The notes: generated by a model from the letters alone, not told the origin. Positions 26,014 through 34,710 are shown, counted from the first letter of the stretch. The stretch: 64,000 bases of DNA from Crossiella sp. SN42 (GCF_023897065.1 NZ_JAMHIV010000029.1:1-64000), one strand, 5' to 3'. Made by a program: numbers and translations.

Positions 26014-28278
26014 GTGCGGCGGATGTTCTGGAAGCTGCTGCGTGGGAAGGCCGAGCGGGCGCGGTCCCGGTCGGCCAAGCTGGTCGTGGCCTCGGGCGCG
26101 CACGCCGAGTGGGCGGCCGGGTTCACCGACGCCGAGCTCACCGCGGCCGCCGCCGAGCACGTGGACGACCTGCTGAAGTTCCTCGCCATCGCCCGTGAGG
26201 CCGCCGAACGCTCGATCGGCGAGCGGCCCTTCGACGAGCAGCTGCTGGGCGCGGCCCGGATGCTGGCCGGGGACGTGGTGGAGATGGCCACCGGCGAGGG
26301 CAAGACCCTGGCCGGCGCGATCGCCGCGGCCGCCTTCGCGCTGCGCGGGCGCTCGGTGCACGTGGTCTCGGTCAACGACTACCTGGCCCGCCGCGACGCG
26401 GAGTGGATGGCCCCGCTCTATGACCTCCTCGGCGTCTCGGTCAGCTGGGTCGGCTCGGTGTCCACCAAGGCCGAGCGCCGCGCCGCCTACGCCGCCCAGG
26501 TCACCTACGCCCCGGTCAGCGAGATCGGCTTCGACCTGCTCCGCGACCGGCTGGCCACCTCGGTGGCAGCCCTGGTCGCGCCGGACAACGACGTGGCCAT
26601 CGTGGACGAGGCCGACTCGGTGCTGGTCGACGAGGCCAGGGTGCCGCTGGTGCTGGCAGGCGCCGCCGAGGGCGTGGCGCCCTCCCGCTCGATCACCGAA
26701 CTGGTCCGCACGCTGCGGCCGGGCGTGGACTTCACCGCCGACCAGGAGGGCCGCAACGTCGCCCTCACCGACGTCGGCGCGGCCGTGGTGGAGGCCTCCC
26801 TGGAGATCGACCTCTACTCCGAGGAGCACATCTCCAGCACGCTCACCCTGGTCAACCTGGCCCTGCACGCCCGCGTGCTGCTGGTCAAGGACGTGCACTA
26901 CCTGGTCAAGGACGGCCAGGTGCACCTGATCAACGAGTCCCGCGGCCGGGTGGCCAACCTGCAGCGCTGGCCGGACGGCCTGCAGGCCGCGGTGGAGGCC
27001 AAGGAGGGCCTGGCCCCCAGCGAGTCCGGCGAGGTGCTGGACACCATGACCGTGCAGGGCTTCATCCGCCGCTACCGCACCGTCTGCGGCATGACCGGCA
27101 CCGCCGTGGTCGCCGCCGAACAGCTCCAGACCTTCTACAACCTGGAGGTCGCCCAGATCCCGCCGCACCAGCCGTGCGTGCGGGTGGACGAGCCGGACCG
27201 CCTCTTCGACACCGTCGAGGAGAAGGAGACCGCGATCGTCGAGCACGTGCTGGAGGTGCACGCCACCGGCCAGCCGATCCTGCTCGGCACCCTGGACGTG
27301 GCCGAGTCCGAGCGCCTGGCCGAGCGGCTGCGCGCGGCCGGGGTCGAGTGCACGGTGCTCAACGCCAAGAACGACGCCAAGGAAGCCGCGATCATCGCCG
27401 AGGCCGGCACCTACGGCACGGTCACCGTGTCCACCCAGATGGCCGGGCGCGGCACCGACATCCGCCTGGGCGGCGCGGACCAGCGTGACGCCGAGCGGGT
27501 GCGGGAGACCGGCGGCCTCTACGTCATCGGCACCGGCCGTCAGCTCAGCCGCCGCCTGGACGACCAGCTCCGCGGCCGCGCCGGACGGCAGGGCGACCCC
27601 GGCCGCTCGGTGTTCTTCGTCAGCCTCACCGACGAGCTGGTGCTGCGCTACGGCCCGGTGCGCAACGCCAAGATGATCGACCACCTGCAGCGGGTGGCCG
27701 ACGCCGAGATGCTCACCGTGCACAGCAACACCTGGCGCTACAACCAGCTGCTGGAGCACCAGCGCGACCAGCTGGCCAAGGAGCGCGAGGAGGTGCTGCG
27801 CACCGACCGGGCGCTCAAGGACCTGGAGGAGCCCTGCGCCGAGCGGCTCAAGGAGCTGCGCGCGCAGGACATCCCGGAGGAGGTCCTGATCGAGGCGGCC
27901 CGGCAGGTCACCCTGCACCACATGGACCGCTGCTGGGCCGACCACCTCGCACTGCTGGCCGAGCTGCGCGAAACCATCCACCTGCGCGCGCTGGCCAGGG
28001 AGAACCCGCTCGACGAGTTCCACCGGGTGGCCATCCCGGCCTTCCGCCAGGACCTGCCCGCCGAGCTGAAGGCCAGGGTGGTGGAGACCTTCACCGCGGT
28101 GCCGATCACCGCCGAGGGCGCCGACCTGCCCGCGGCCGGGGTCATCCGGCCCACCTCCACCTGGACCTACATGGTGCAGGACAACCCCAGCGGCTCCGAG
28201 CTGGACCGCTCCATCGACGGCATCGCCAAGCTGATGCGCCGCCGCTCCGGCAAGGTCAGCGCACCGGCCGATACCTGA
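26014..28278 (+). CDS. secA2: Accessory Sec translocase ATPase SecA2
   Basis: 754 residues, shorter than housekeeping SecA (about 900 or more), which fits actinobacterial SecA2. Visible are Walker A ATGEGKT near residue 95, [18 protein letters not shown]-type [14 protein letters not shown], the preprotein-binding region, and motif VI-type [21 protein letters not shown]. The C-terminal SecB/zinc-binding tail is absent. It should drive export of a subset of proteins through SecYEG. GTG 26014 follows GGAGGAGGGGG. The 3' end overlaps the convergent RibD-like gene by 23 bp. Confidence 0.93.
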   Translation: MRRMFWKLLRGKAERARSRSAKLVVASGAHAEWAAGFTDAELTAAAAEHVDDLLKFLAIAREAAERSIGERPFDEQLLGAARMLAGDVVEMATGEGKTLAGAIAAAAFALRGRSVHVVSVNDYLARRDAEWMAPLYDLLGVSVSWVGSVSTKAERRAAYAAQVTYAPVSEIGFDLLRDRLATSVAALVAPDNDVAIVDEADSVLVDEARVPLVLAGAAEGVAPSRSITELVRTLRPGVDFTADQEGRNVALTDVGAAVVEASLEIDLYSEEHISSTLTLVNLALHARVLLVKDVHYLVKDGQVHLINESRGRVANLQRWPDGLQAAVEAKEGLAPSESGEVLDTMTVQGFIRRYRTVCGMTGTAVVAAEQLQTFYNLEVAQIPPHQPCVRVDEPDRLFDTVEEKETAIVEHVLEVHATGQPILLGTLDVAESERLAERLRAAGVECTVLNAKNDAKEAAIIAEAGTYGTVTVSTQMAGRGTDIRLGGADQRDAERVRETGGLYVIGTGRQLSRRLDDQLRGRAGRQGDPGRSVFFVSLTDELVLRYGPVRNAKMIDHLQRVADAEMLTVHSNTWRYNQLLEHQRDQLAKEREEVLRTDRALKDLEEPCAERLKELRAQDIPEEVLIEAARQVTLHHMDRCWADHLALLAELRETIHLRALARENPLDEFHRVAIPAFRQDLPAELKARVVETFTAVPITAEGADLPAAGVIRPTSTWTYMVQDNPSGSELDRSIDGIAKLMRRRSGKVSAPADT

Positions 28279-28810
28279 GCTGCACCACCCCGGAGGCGGC
28301 GAACTCGCGGCTGCCCAGCAACTCCAGCCGTTCCGGGCGCTCGGTGAACACCGGGCGCCCCGCGCCCAGCCGCAGCGGGTAGACCAGCAGCCGGTACTCG
28401 TCCACATAGGACGCCAGCGCGCGGGCCGTCTCGGCGCCGGCGAAGACCGCGATGTCCTTGCCCTGCTGGGCTTTCAGCTCGGTGATCTCGGCGTGCAGGT
28501 CCGCGCCGATCCGCTGGGCCGGGGTCCAGTGCAGCTCCGGCTCGCTCCTGGACAGGACCAGCTTCATGATCGAGTTCATCAGCCGGGTGTGCTCGCGGTC
28601 CACCGGCTTCTCGGTCGGCCCGTCCATCCAGTACCCGGCGAGCTCGCGGTAGGCGGTGTGGCCGAAGATCATCGCGTCGATGCCGCGCAGCTGCTCGGCC
28701 ATCAGTTCCGACAGCTCCGGATCGTCCACCATGATCCAGTCCAGCTCGCCCTCCGGCCCGCAGGCGAACCCGTCCAGGCTCATCGAGATCGACAGGTACA
28801 GCTTCCGCAT
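28256..28810 (-). CDS. RibD/dihydrofolate reductase-like protein
   Basis: 184-residue member of the RibD C-terminal/DHFR-fold family: [12 protein letters not shown] at the N terminus, [29 protein letters not shown] and [14 protein letters not shown]. These proteins are usually annotated as dihydrofolate reductase family; the true substrate is unknown and folate reduction is not established. ATG 28810 follows AGGAGG. A 13-mer ACCGATGAGTTTT lies 48 bp upstream and recurs before the second family member at 33068. Confidence 0.82.
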   Translation of the reverse strand: MRKLYLSISMSLDGFACGPEGELDWIMVDDPELSELMAEQLRGIDAMIFGHTAYRELAGYWMDGPTEKPVDREHTRLMNSIMKLVLSRSEPELHWTPAQRIGADLHAEITELKAQQGKDIAVFAGAETARALASYVDEYRLLVYPLRLGAGRPVFTERPERLELLGSREFAASGVVQLRYRPVR

Positions 28811-28857
28811 GAGTCCTCCTCGCTGTGACGTCACCAGTTGTGACGCCGGCGAGGGCC

Positions 28858-28870
28858 AAAACTCATCGGT
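28858..28870 (-). promoter_or_regulatory. Shared upstream 13-mer of RibD/DHFR-like genes (copy 1)
   Basis: ACCGATGAGTTTT, read on the minus strand, begins at the last base of the LacI stop and lies 48 bp before the RibD-like start. An identical copy occurs at 33001-33013, 55 bp before the related gene. It probably contains promoter or regulator contacts; the mechanism is unknown. Confidence 0.5.
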
Positions 28871-29889
28871 CAGGCCGAGTCCCGGTGCACCAGGGTCGGC
28901 TCGAACAGCACCGCGGCCGGTGGCACCTCCGGGTTGTCCACCCTGGTCAGCACCTGTCTGGCCAGCTCGGCGGCCATGTCCTCGACCGGCTGGCGGACCG
29001 TGGTCAGCGGCGGCTCGCAGGCCAGCGCCGCGCTGCTGTCGTCGAAGCCGACCACGGCCACGTCCGCCGGCACCCGCCGCACGTGCCGCCGCAGCACCGG
29101 CAGCGCGCCCTGCGCCATCAGGTCCGAGGCCACGAACACCGCGTCCAGCTCCGGCTCCGCGGCCAGCAGCCGACTCATCGCGGCGGCCCCGCCGTCCCGG
29201 CTGAAGTCGCCCTCGGCGACCAGCGGCGCGGACTGGCCCAGTGCCGTCAGGGTGTCCCGGAAACCGTGCAGGCGGCCCTGACCGGCCGGCGCGTCCAGCG
29301 GTCCGGTGATGGTGGCGAAGCGGCGGCGGCCCAGCGCGTGCAGGTGCCGGGCGGCCAGCGCCCCGCCCGCGGCCTGGTCCACGTCCACGTGCGTGATCCG
29401 CGCCGAGGTCTGCGGTTTCCCGGCCAGCACCACCGGCAGGCGGGCCTTGACCAGCTGGCCGGGCAGCGGGTCCTGCGGGTAGGTGTGGATCAGGATCACC
29501 CCGTCCAGGCGGCCCTGGCGCAGGTCGGTGACCACCTGCTCCCTGGTGTGCCGGCCGGTCATCAGCAGCACCAGGTGCAGGCCGAGCGGGGTGAGCACGC
29601 TGGTCACCCCGCTGACCACCCGGCCGAAGAACGGGTCGCCCAGGATCCGGCTCTCCTCGGGCAGCACCAGCGCGATCGCCTCCGCGCGCCGGGTGACCAG
29701 CGCGCGGGCCGCCAGGTTGGGCAGGTAGCCGGTCTCGGAGATGGCCCGCTCCACCGCCTGGCGCAGTGACTCGTCCACGCTGGCCTTGCCGTTGACCACC
29801 CTGGACACCGTCGCCCGCGACACCCCCGCGACCCGCGCCACGACCTCCAGGGTCACGCGGTCGGCCGAGGGGCGGCGGGAGCCGGACAC
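28870..29889 (-). CDS. LacI-family transcriptional regulator
   Basis: 339-residue regulator with helix-turn-helix TLEVVARVAGVSRATVSRVV and an effector domain (ALVLPEESRILGDPFF; RLDGVILIHTYPQDP; FVASDLMAQGAL; VGFDDSSAALACEPPLTTVRQP). It closely parallels the LacI at 19479. The GTG at 29889 lies 6 bases after TATAAA, fitting a leaderless mRNA. AGCGCT-type sites around 30640 and 30717, upstream of the neighbouring lipoprotein operon, are its nearest candidate targets. Confidence 0.88.
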   Translation of the reverse strand: MSGSRRPSADRVTLEVVARVAGVSRATVSRVVNGKASVDESLRQAVERAISETGYLPNLAARALVTRRAEAIALVLPEESRILGDPFFGRVVSGVTSVLTPLGLHLVLLMTGRHTREQVVTDLRQGRLDGVILIHTYPQDPLPGQLVKARLPVVLAGKPQTSARITHVDVDQAAGGALAARHLHALGRRRFATITGPLDAPAGQGRLHGFRDTLTALGQSAPLVAEGDFSRDGGAAAMSRLLAAEPELDAVFVASDLMAQGALPVLRRHVRRVPADVAVVGFDDSSAALACEPPLTTVRQPVEDMAAELARQVLTRVDNPEVPPAAVLFEPTLVHRDSA

Positions 29890-29919
29890 CTGATCTTTAT
29901 ACCGGCTCCCGCCGACCGC

Positions 29920-30462
29920 TCAGCCGCGTCCGAGCTGGTCCAACCGGGCGAGCTCGGCCTTGCGCCCCTCGGTCATCCGAGCGGCCGCGTCCTTGGTGGC
30001 AGGGTGGGCGAGCGAGCCAGCGGACCCGGCCACGGTGGCCGACTCGGTGAGGTGCGCGCGCAGCAGCCGGGCGAACTCCCGGTCGAAGTCCGGGGCCGCG
30101 GCCAGCGCGGTCAGCTCCGGCTCGGTCGGCATGCCCGGCATGTCGTGGCCCTCGTGGTTGTTCACGTAGGCCACCCCGGCCTGGCGCAGCAGCTCGTGCA
30201 GCGCGGCCAGCTCCGCCCGCCGGGCCGCGGCCAGATCCGTTGCCAGCTCCCGAAGTCCGGGCCCGGCTCGCCGCGCGCCCGCGTCCAGCAGCTTCACCGC
30301 CTGGTCGTCGGTGGCGATGACCAGCTCGACGAAGGCGGTCTCAGCCGGTCCGAAGGCCGCCGCCGCCGTCGGCGAGGGCGTGGACGGCGGCGGGGCCTCC
30401 GCCCGCTGGGCGCAGCCGGTCAGGCCGAGCACCAGCAGGACGGCCACCACGATCCCCCTCAT
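29920..30462 (-). CDS. DUF305-like lipoprotein
   Basis: 180-residue exported lipoprotein: MRGIVVAVLLVLGLTGC places the lipobox Cys near residue 17, followed by a Pro/Thr/Ser linker and a helical DUF305-like domain (FVELVIATDDQAVKLL; NNHEGHDMPGMP; EFARLLRAHLTESATVA; KDAAARMTEGRKAELARL). DUF305 proteins are ferritin-like helical bundles linked to metal or copper handling in some bacteria; this role is not shown here. Its ATG overlaps the stop of an upstream 41-codon ORF as ATGA, indicating translational coupling. Confidence 0.82.
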   Translation of the reverse strand: MRGIVVAVLLVLGLTGCAQRAEAPPPSTPSPTAAAAFGPAETAFVELVIATDDQAVKLLDAGARRAGPGLRELATDLAAARRAELAALHELLRQAGVAYVNNHEGHDMPGMPTEPELTALAAAPDFDREFARLLRAHLTESATVAGSAGSLAHPATKDAAARMTEGRKAELARLDQLGRG

Positions 30463-30584
30463 CCGGGCACCCCGGCGTGCAGGCAGGACCAGCGCGCGAT
30501 GCTCTCGCTCGGCCCGGTGGCCTTGGCGTTGCCCGCCAGGACCGCGAACAGGGCGGGGCGTCTCTTCGTCAGGGCAGAAGCCAT
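30459..30584 (-). CDS. Small ORF (41 residues) coupled to the DUF305 lipoprotein
   Basis: ATG 30584 follows a GAGGGAG ribosome site and the ORF ends in an ATGA overlap with the lipoprotein start at 30462. The product is basic at the N terminus (MASALTKRRPALFAVLAG), not clearly membrane-spanning, and ends ARWSCLHAGVPG with a single Cys. I do not recognise the family. The good ribosome site, tight coupling and operator-like sequences upstream argue that it is real: it could be a functional microprotein, a precursor peptide, or a leader that only delivers ribosomes to the next gene. Confidence 0.55.
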   Translation of the reverse strand: MASALTKRRPALFAVLAGNAKATGPSESIARWSCLHAGVPG

Positions 30585-30632
30585 TGCGGAACTCCCTCTC
30601 ACTTGGCATCGGGCCCGACGCGAACGTGGGGA

Positions 30633-30645
30633 GAGAGCGCTCCCA
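30633..30645. promoter_or_regulatory. LacI-type operator candidate (AGCGCT core)
   Basis: GAGAGCGCTCCCA resembles the TGGGAGCGCTCCCA-type operators of actinobacterial LacI regulators such as CebR. It lies 49 bp upstream of the small ORF start, where it could block its promoter. Confidence 0.5.
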
Positions 30646-30710
30646 GTCAGCACTATGGCGCTGGGCGGCGAGAACCGGCAACCGCCGTTCGGATGAGCGG
30701 GCAGTCGCCG

Positions 30711-30723
30711 GGAAGCGCTCTCC
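30711..30723. promoter_or_regulatory. LacI-type operator candidate (AGCGCT core), second site
   Basis: GGAAGCGCTCTCC, a second AGCGCT-centred near-palindrome 78 bp from the first. The pair supports LacI-family control of the small-ORF/DUF305 operon. Confidence 0.45.
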
Positions 30724-30797
30724 CTGCCCGCACTTGTCACCCCTTAGGTGCCGTTTGCCCGTGTCTCCTTGCCGCGCATTTCCGCTGCTACCTAGGA

Positions 30798-30809
30798 TGT
30801 TGATCAACA
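30798..30809. promoter_or_regulatory. Perfect 12-bp palindrome of unknown function
   Basis: TGTTGATCAACA is a perfect, comparatively AT-rich palindrome in a gene-free gap (30585-30911) between divergent units. It is typical in size for a dimeric regulator site; no regulator is assigned. Confidence 0.3.
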
Positions 30810-30911
30810 GCAACGACTGGCCGCAGGGCGATTTCCCCGGTCAGCGGGGGCTTTCTGGCCGTCAGTGCGGACGGCACACAGTCGGGGTGTGAGGGAAGGA
30901 AGGGGCCACGT

Positions 30912-31016
30912 ATGGACGTGGACCGCTGGGCCGTGGAGGAGGCAGCCACACGGCTGGTCCGCACAGCGGGCAGATCGGCCTTACCGGGTGGCGGCGACGG
31001 CGCGCGTCCAGGTTGA
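30912..31016 (+). CDS. Candidate micro-ORF (34 residues) within a structured leader
   Basis: ATG 30912 follows GAAGGAAGGGG at 30895-30905. The peptide starts MDVDRWAVEEAATRLVRTAG and ends GGGDGARPG; I do not recognise it. The start codon sits in the 4-base loop of a hairpin (CCACGT at 30906-30911 with ACGTGG at 30916-30921) and the stop lies in the loop of a 20-bp hairpin (30990-31036). It could be a regulatory leader peptide for the membrane protein at 31093, or the region may simply be a structured RNA. Confidence 0.35.
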   Translation: MDVDRWAVEEAATRLVRTAGRSALPGGGDGARPG

Positions 31017-31036
31017 GGACGCGCGTCGTCGCCGCC
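30990..31036. terminator. Long GC-rich hairpin, terminator or attenuator
   Basis: 20-bp stem with one mismatch (GGCGGCGACGGCGCGCGTCC pairing with 31017-31036) and a 7-base loop. It stands between the candidate micro-ORF and the membrane-protein gene at 31093, not after an established gene. With hairpins at 30906-30921 and about 30920-30960 it makes the segment strongly structured. Confidence 0.5.
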
Positions 31037-31092
31037 ATCGTCGTCGGTCCCTCAGCTGAGGGAGCACTCAAGCCCGTAGGAACTTTCTCCCC

Positions 31093-31362
31093 ATGCCTTG
31101 GTCGCTGATCATCGTGCTAGTCATTCTCGTTGCGGGAGGTGCGCTGGTCCTCGTGCTGGGCCGGTTGCTGATCGCGGCCGATCAGGCCCTTGACCGGGCC
31201 CACCAGAAGATGCTCACCGGTGGACCCACCCGGTGGCACCGGATGGCGCACCACCCCCGCCGCTGGTTCGTGGTGCGCTGCCACCACTGCCTCACCGAGG
31301 CGATGGAGCAGCGGCGAGTCCTGCGCGAGCAGCGGAAACTGGTCCCCGAACCGGTGGACTGA
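31093..31362 (+). CDS. Small single-span membrane protein, unknown function
   Basis: 89 residues. Residues about 3-28 form one strongly hydrophobic segment (SLIIVLVILVAGGALVLVLG). The rest is a basic, His/Arg/Trp-rich cytoplasmic tail containing RWFVVRCHHCLTEA, whose CHHC grouping might bind metal but is too short to call a zinc finger. An AGGAAC site precedes the ATG. It ends one base before the convergent DUF1963 fragment. I do not recognise the family. Confidence 0.55.
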   Translation: MPWSLIIVLVILVAGGALVLVLGRLLIAADQALDRAHQKMLTGGPTRWHRMAHHPRRWFVVRCHHCLTEAMEQRRVLREQRKLVPEPVD

Positions 31363-31363
31363 G

Positions 31364-31741
31364 TCAGCCGCACTGCATGGCGCACCGACCCGCCTCGAAC
31401 CGGCCCGCGGCCAGGTCCTCGGCCCGGATCACCCAGTAGAGCATTCCGGCGTCACCCCAGCACATGCCGGCTTCCTGGCAACTGTCGATCTGGGCGAGCA
31501 GCACCCAGCGCGCCGCTTCCCCGGCAAAACCCGGGTCCTGCCAGGAGTCCGCGAGCTCCAGGGCGGCCAGCTCGTTCTCCACCGGCCCCTGGACCGGCGC
31601 GGCGAAACCCCCGACCTGGTGGAACGGCCCCTTGTCCACCTCCCAGCGCAGCTCGCCGAACACGTCGGTGCCCGACCGCCCCGGACCGAGGACCGTTCGC
31701 ACGGCCTCGGCCAGCGTGGCCCCGCTCGCCGTCCCGGCCAC
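31364..31741 (-). pseudogene. DUF1963 (YwqG-like) C-terminal fragment
   Basis: About 125 codons matching the C-terminal half of DUF1963 proteins: VLLAQIDSCQEAGMCWGDAG followed by MLYWVIRAEDLAAGRFE and a terminal CAMQCG. The family is normally 250-300 residues; the N-terminal half is missing and the frame abuts the end of the royal-jelly-like pseudogene, in a different frame. It is best read as a remnant left by a deletion joining two genes at about 31740. Confidence 0.65.
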
Positions 31742-32692
31742 CGGACGGCGCTCTGCCCCTGGTGGAACAGGGCCACCCGGTCAAGCTGCGGCACCGGCAG
31801 CCAGATCCGCCCGCCCGGTTCGAGGAACGGCGCGTCCGTCCAATGTAGACGGTCGTCCCGGACGACGGTGCTGATCCGGCCGTCCGGGGTGCGGCGCTTG
31901 AGCGCGTGCGCCACCAGGTCGGTGAAGTACAGGTTCCCCTCGCCGTCCATGGCCGTGCCGCCCACCGCGGGCAGCTCCGCCCAGGGCTCGACCGCCGCCG
32001 TGAGCTGCCCGGCGGAGACCGCCGGATCGTCCAGCAGGCGGGTGGGCACCCGGGACCACGGGCCGTGCAATGTGCCGTAGTAGAGCCACTTCCGGTCCGG
32101 GGACAGCTCCAGCGGATCGGCGTGCACCCGCAGCGGGCTGCCATCCGGCGCGCGCAGCACCGCGCCGTCCAGCACCAGCGGCCGGTCGGCCGGCGTCGGT
32201 CAGGTAGGCGTGGCGGCCGTGGAACCGGACGTCGTCGAGGTAGCCGCCGGTCAGGGCGACCGAGCGGTCGAAGTGGTGGATCCAGCTGGCCTCGTTGGTG
32301 GCCAAGGTGATCCGGACCAGCTTCGCGCCACGGGGGAGTGGGTCACCGCCGAAGTCGGGCGAGCCGGTGTCCACCACCCACAGCGAACCGCGCCTGTCGT
32401 GGTGGATGGCGTTGACGTTGACGAACTTCCGCGCGGGATCCTGCCCAGCGCGCCAGGAGTTCCACTCCGCGCTGGGATAGGGCCGGGGCAGGCCGTCCTG
32501 GTCCAGCAGGCCCAGCGCCGGACCGCGCGAGCCGCTCCAGCGGGGACCGGAGACGAACACCCGGCCGCGGTCGACGGCCACCGCGTTCCAGATCATCTCC
32601 GCGCTCTGCGCGGCGACGCGGAGACTGGGGACGGTCGCGCCGGCCAGTGGGAAGGCCAGCGCGACTGCCAGCAGTACGGCGGGAAATCTCAT
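31742..32692 (-). pseudogene. Frameshifted secreted SMP-30/major royal jelly-like beta-propeller protein
   Basis: Signal peptide (MRFPAVLLAVALAFPLAGA), then MIWNAVAVDRGRVFVSGPRW, NAIHHDRRGSLWVVDTG and GYLDDVRFHGRHAYLTDAG in one frame. Near 32180-32200 the protein-like reading shifts to another frame, continuing LDGAVLRAPDG, WLYYGTLHGPWSRVPT, GGTAMDGEGNLYFTDL and FLEPGGRIWLPVPQLDRVAL. The protein would be nearly full-length if the frame were repaired, but its end is fused out of frame to the DUF1963 remnant. A second lesion at the end argues for true decay rather than a single sequencing error. Confidence 0.68.
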
Positions 32693-32810
32693 GTGCCGCA
32701 AGATAAACCGCGGATGGTGGTTACTCGCAAGGACGGCAGGTCACCTCGGGGTGACCAGCTCACCGGCCGGTGCCCGGTCAGTTGGGGAAGCAGCGCCAGC
32801 GGATGGCGCG

Positions 32811-32996
32811 CTACTCGCTGCGGCCGAAGATGGTGTCGTCGTCGGCGATCAGGTCCACGTGCGCCGTGGTGGTGCCCACCGGTAGTGGGAGCGTGCCCAG
32901 CGAAGTGGTGCCGCGCCAGGCTTTGGGCGTGCCGTGGTAGTCACCCGTGGTGCCCGCGCTGAGGCCGCGCTGGTTCAGCGACCAGCTTTGTTTTCC
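32811..32996 (-). other. Possible remnant of an unidentified coding region
   Basis: Within the 366-bp gap 32702-33067, the minus strand reads about 62 protein-like codons ending GTLPLPVGTTTAHVDLIADDDTIFGRSE before a stop, a composition like the end of an extracellular beta-sandwich domain. No credible start or ribosome site precedes it and its 5' side runs into the promoter of the RibD-like gene. I cannot assign a family. The rest of the gap shows only the 13-mer at 33001. Confidence 0.3.
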
Positions 32997-33000
32997 GGGG

Positions 33001-33013
33001 ACCGATGAGTTTT
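33001..33013 (+). promoter_or_regulatory. Shared upstream 13-mer of RibD/DHFR-like genes (copy 2)
   Basis: ACCGATGAGTTTT, 55 bp before the RibD-like start at 33068, identical to 28858-28870. After the shared core the flanking sequences diverge, so it is not simply part of a long recent duplication. Confidence 0.5.
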
Positions 33014-33067
33014 CGCCGCGGCCCGGGTCCAACCCTGTGAAGACCTCGAACGAACAGGAGCAGGACC

Positions 33068-33658
33068 ATGGCGAAGGTGATCGTCGGCGCGAGCATGTCC
33101 CTGGACGGCTACGTCTCCGGGCCGGACAACACCGGCTTCGACCAGCTCTTCCGGTGGTGCACATCCGGTGACATCGAGATCACCACCACCAACCCCGAGC
33201 TGTCCTTCAAGCTCACCGAGACCAGCGCCGCCCACGTGCGCGGCCAGATCGAGGACTCCGGGGCGATTGTGTGCGGCCGTGGCGTGTTCGACCACACCGG
33301 CGGCTGGGGCGGCCTGCACCCGATGGGCTGCCCGGTGGTGGTGCTCACCCACCAGGTGCCCGACGGCTGGCAGCGGGAAGGGAAGAACTTCGTCTTCGTC
33401 ACCGAGGGCATCGAGGCCGCCATTGCCAAGGCCAGGGAACTTGCCGGTGACAAGATCGTGGGTGTGTCCGCGGGCACCATCGGCAGCCAGGCCCTGGCCG
33501 CGGGGCTGGTGGACGAGGTGTGGGTGGAGCTGGTGCCGGTGGTGCTCGGCGGCGGCACCCCGTACTTCCAGTCGCTGGGCACCACGCCGCTGGACGGGCC
33601 GTTCTCGGTGGAGCAGGGCATCGGCGTGACCCACCTGAAGTACCGGGTGGTGAAGTAG
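33068..33658 (+). CDS. RibD/dihydrofolate reductase-like protein
   Basis: 196-residue RibD C-terminal/DHFR-fold protein: VIVGASMSLDGYVSGPDN at the N terminus, AIVCGRGVFDHTGGWGG, PVVVLTHQVP, VSAGTIGSQALAAGLVDEV and VPVVLGGGTPYF. It belongs to a longer subfamily than the 28256 protein, with an extra loop after SGPDNTGFDQLF. ATG 33068 follows an AGGAGCAGG site. Substrate unknown. It converges on the LuxR/TrmB-type regulator with 5 bp between. Confidence 0.85.
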   Translation: MAKVIVGASMSLDGYVSGPDNTGFDQLFRWCTSGDIEITTTNPELSFKLTETSAAHVRGQIEDSGAIVCGRGVFDHTGGWGGLHPMGCPVVVLTHQVPDGWQREGKNFVFVTEGIEAAIAKARELAGDKIVGVSAGTIGSQALAAGLVDEVWVELVPVVLGGGTPYFQSLGTTPLDGPFSVEQGIGVTHLKYRVVK

Positions 33659-33663
33659 CCGCC

Positions 33664-34710
33664 TCAGAGCCAGCCGCGTCGCGCCGCCTGCACCCCGGCC
33701 TGGAACCGGGTGGTCGCGCCGAGCCGCTCCTGCAGGACGGCCACCCGGCGGACCACCGTGCGGCGGGACAGGTTCAGCCTGCGCGCGATCGCGTCGTCGG
33801 TGGCGCCGATGGCCATCAGGGTGAGGATCTGGCGGTCCCGCGGGTCCTCGGGGGCGTCCACCCCGGCCGCGGAGACCGGGACCGCCAGCTTCCACAGCGT
33901 CTCGAAGGTGTTGGACAACGCGGTGAACAGGCTGGAGGTCCGCACCAGCAGCGCGACCACGCCGGGACCGCTGTCCGCCTCCAGCGTCACCACGGCCAGC
34001 TCGTCGTCGCCGATCACCAGCTTCATCGGCAGGTCCTCCATGGTGCGGGCCTGCTCACCCGCGGTCACCATGTCCGCGATGTCCGGCACGGTGGTGTCGC
34101 TGAAGGCCGCCTCGTAGTAGATCGTGCGGTAGGCGACCCCGGCGGCCATCCGCTCGTACTGCAGCTTCTCCTGGGCGACGTAGTAGGAGGGCGGGGCGAA
34201 GTACGGCGGCCGGTCGATCACCCGCACCTCACGCCGGGCGGCCCGTTGCAGTTGCTGCATGGTGGCCAGGATCTGGTCGGTGTCGCTGATCACTTCCAGC
34301 GGACCGTAGGTGCCGTTCTCCTTGCGGGCGAAGCGAAACAGCCGCTCCAGCTCGGTGCCGGTGCGCCGCAGCTCGGCCCGGCGCACCGCGTCGCGCTGCA
34401 GGAAGGACTCGGTGATCTCGGTGGGGGAGTTGGCCTCCCACGCGGTGCCCTCCAGGTTCAGCGCCACCGCGATGCGCAGCCCGGCCAGCTCGTGCAGCAC
34501 CTGGCGCACCCGCTCGGCCTCGATGCCGGTCTCGGCGGCCAGCGCGCCGACCGTGCTGCGCGGCAGCGCGACCAGCGCGCGGTAGACCTGCCCGTGTTCG
34601 GTGGCGGGGTCCAGCGCCTCCAACACCGTCCACCCCCGTCGCGTCCCCGAGCCCCGGACCGGACCATAGGAGCCGGGGACGCCGACGGTCAACCTGGGTA
34701 GCTCAGGCAC
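33664..34710 (-). CDS. TrmB/LuxR-type transcriptional regulator
   Basis: 348-residue regulator with a winged-helix TrmB-like N terminus (GQVYRALVALPRSTVGALAAETG), a central phospholipase-D/TrmB-like effector region (REVRVIDRPPYFA) and a C-terminal LuxR-type helix-turn-helix (LMAIGATDDAIARRLNLSRRTVVRRVAVLQ). The architecture is common in actinomycetes. Its start overlaps the stop of the upstream beta-lactamase-fold gene by 8 bp, so it may be co-transcribed with the two hydrolases. Confidence 0.82.
   Translation of the reverse strand: MPELPRLTVGVPGSYGPVRGSGTRRGWTVLEALDPATEHGQVYRALVALPRSTVGALAAETGIEAERVRQVLHELAGLRIAVALNLEGTAWEANSPTEITESFLQRDAVRRAELRRTGTELERLFRFARKENGTYGPLEVISDTDQILATMQQLQRAARREVRVIDRPPYFAPPSYYVAQEKLQYERMAAGVAYRTIYYEAAFSDTTVPDIADMVTAGEQARTMEDLPMKLVIGDDELAVVTLEADSGPGVVALLVRTSSLFTALSNTFETLWKLAVPVSAAGVDAPEDPRDRQILTLMAIGATDDAIARRLNLSRRTVVRRVAVLQERLGATTRFQAGVQAARRGWL

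Noticed and set aside
25879-28407. 842-codon minus-strand frame opposite secA2
   Set aside because: Antisense shadow; SecA2 motifs on the plus strand are decisive.
30459-30584. Small ORF as a lasso or lanthipeptide precursor
   Set aside because: No modifying enzymes, protease or exporter nearby; a single Cys and no typical leader motif.
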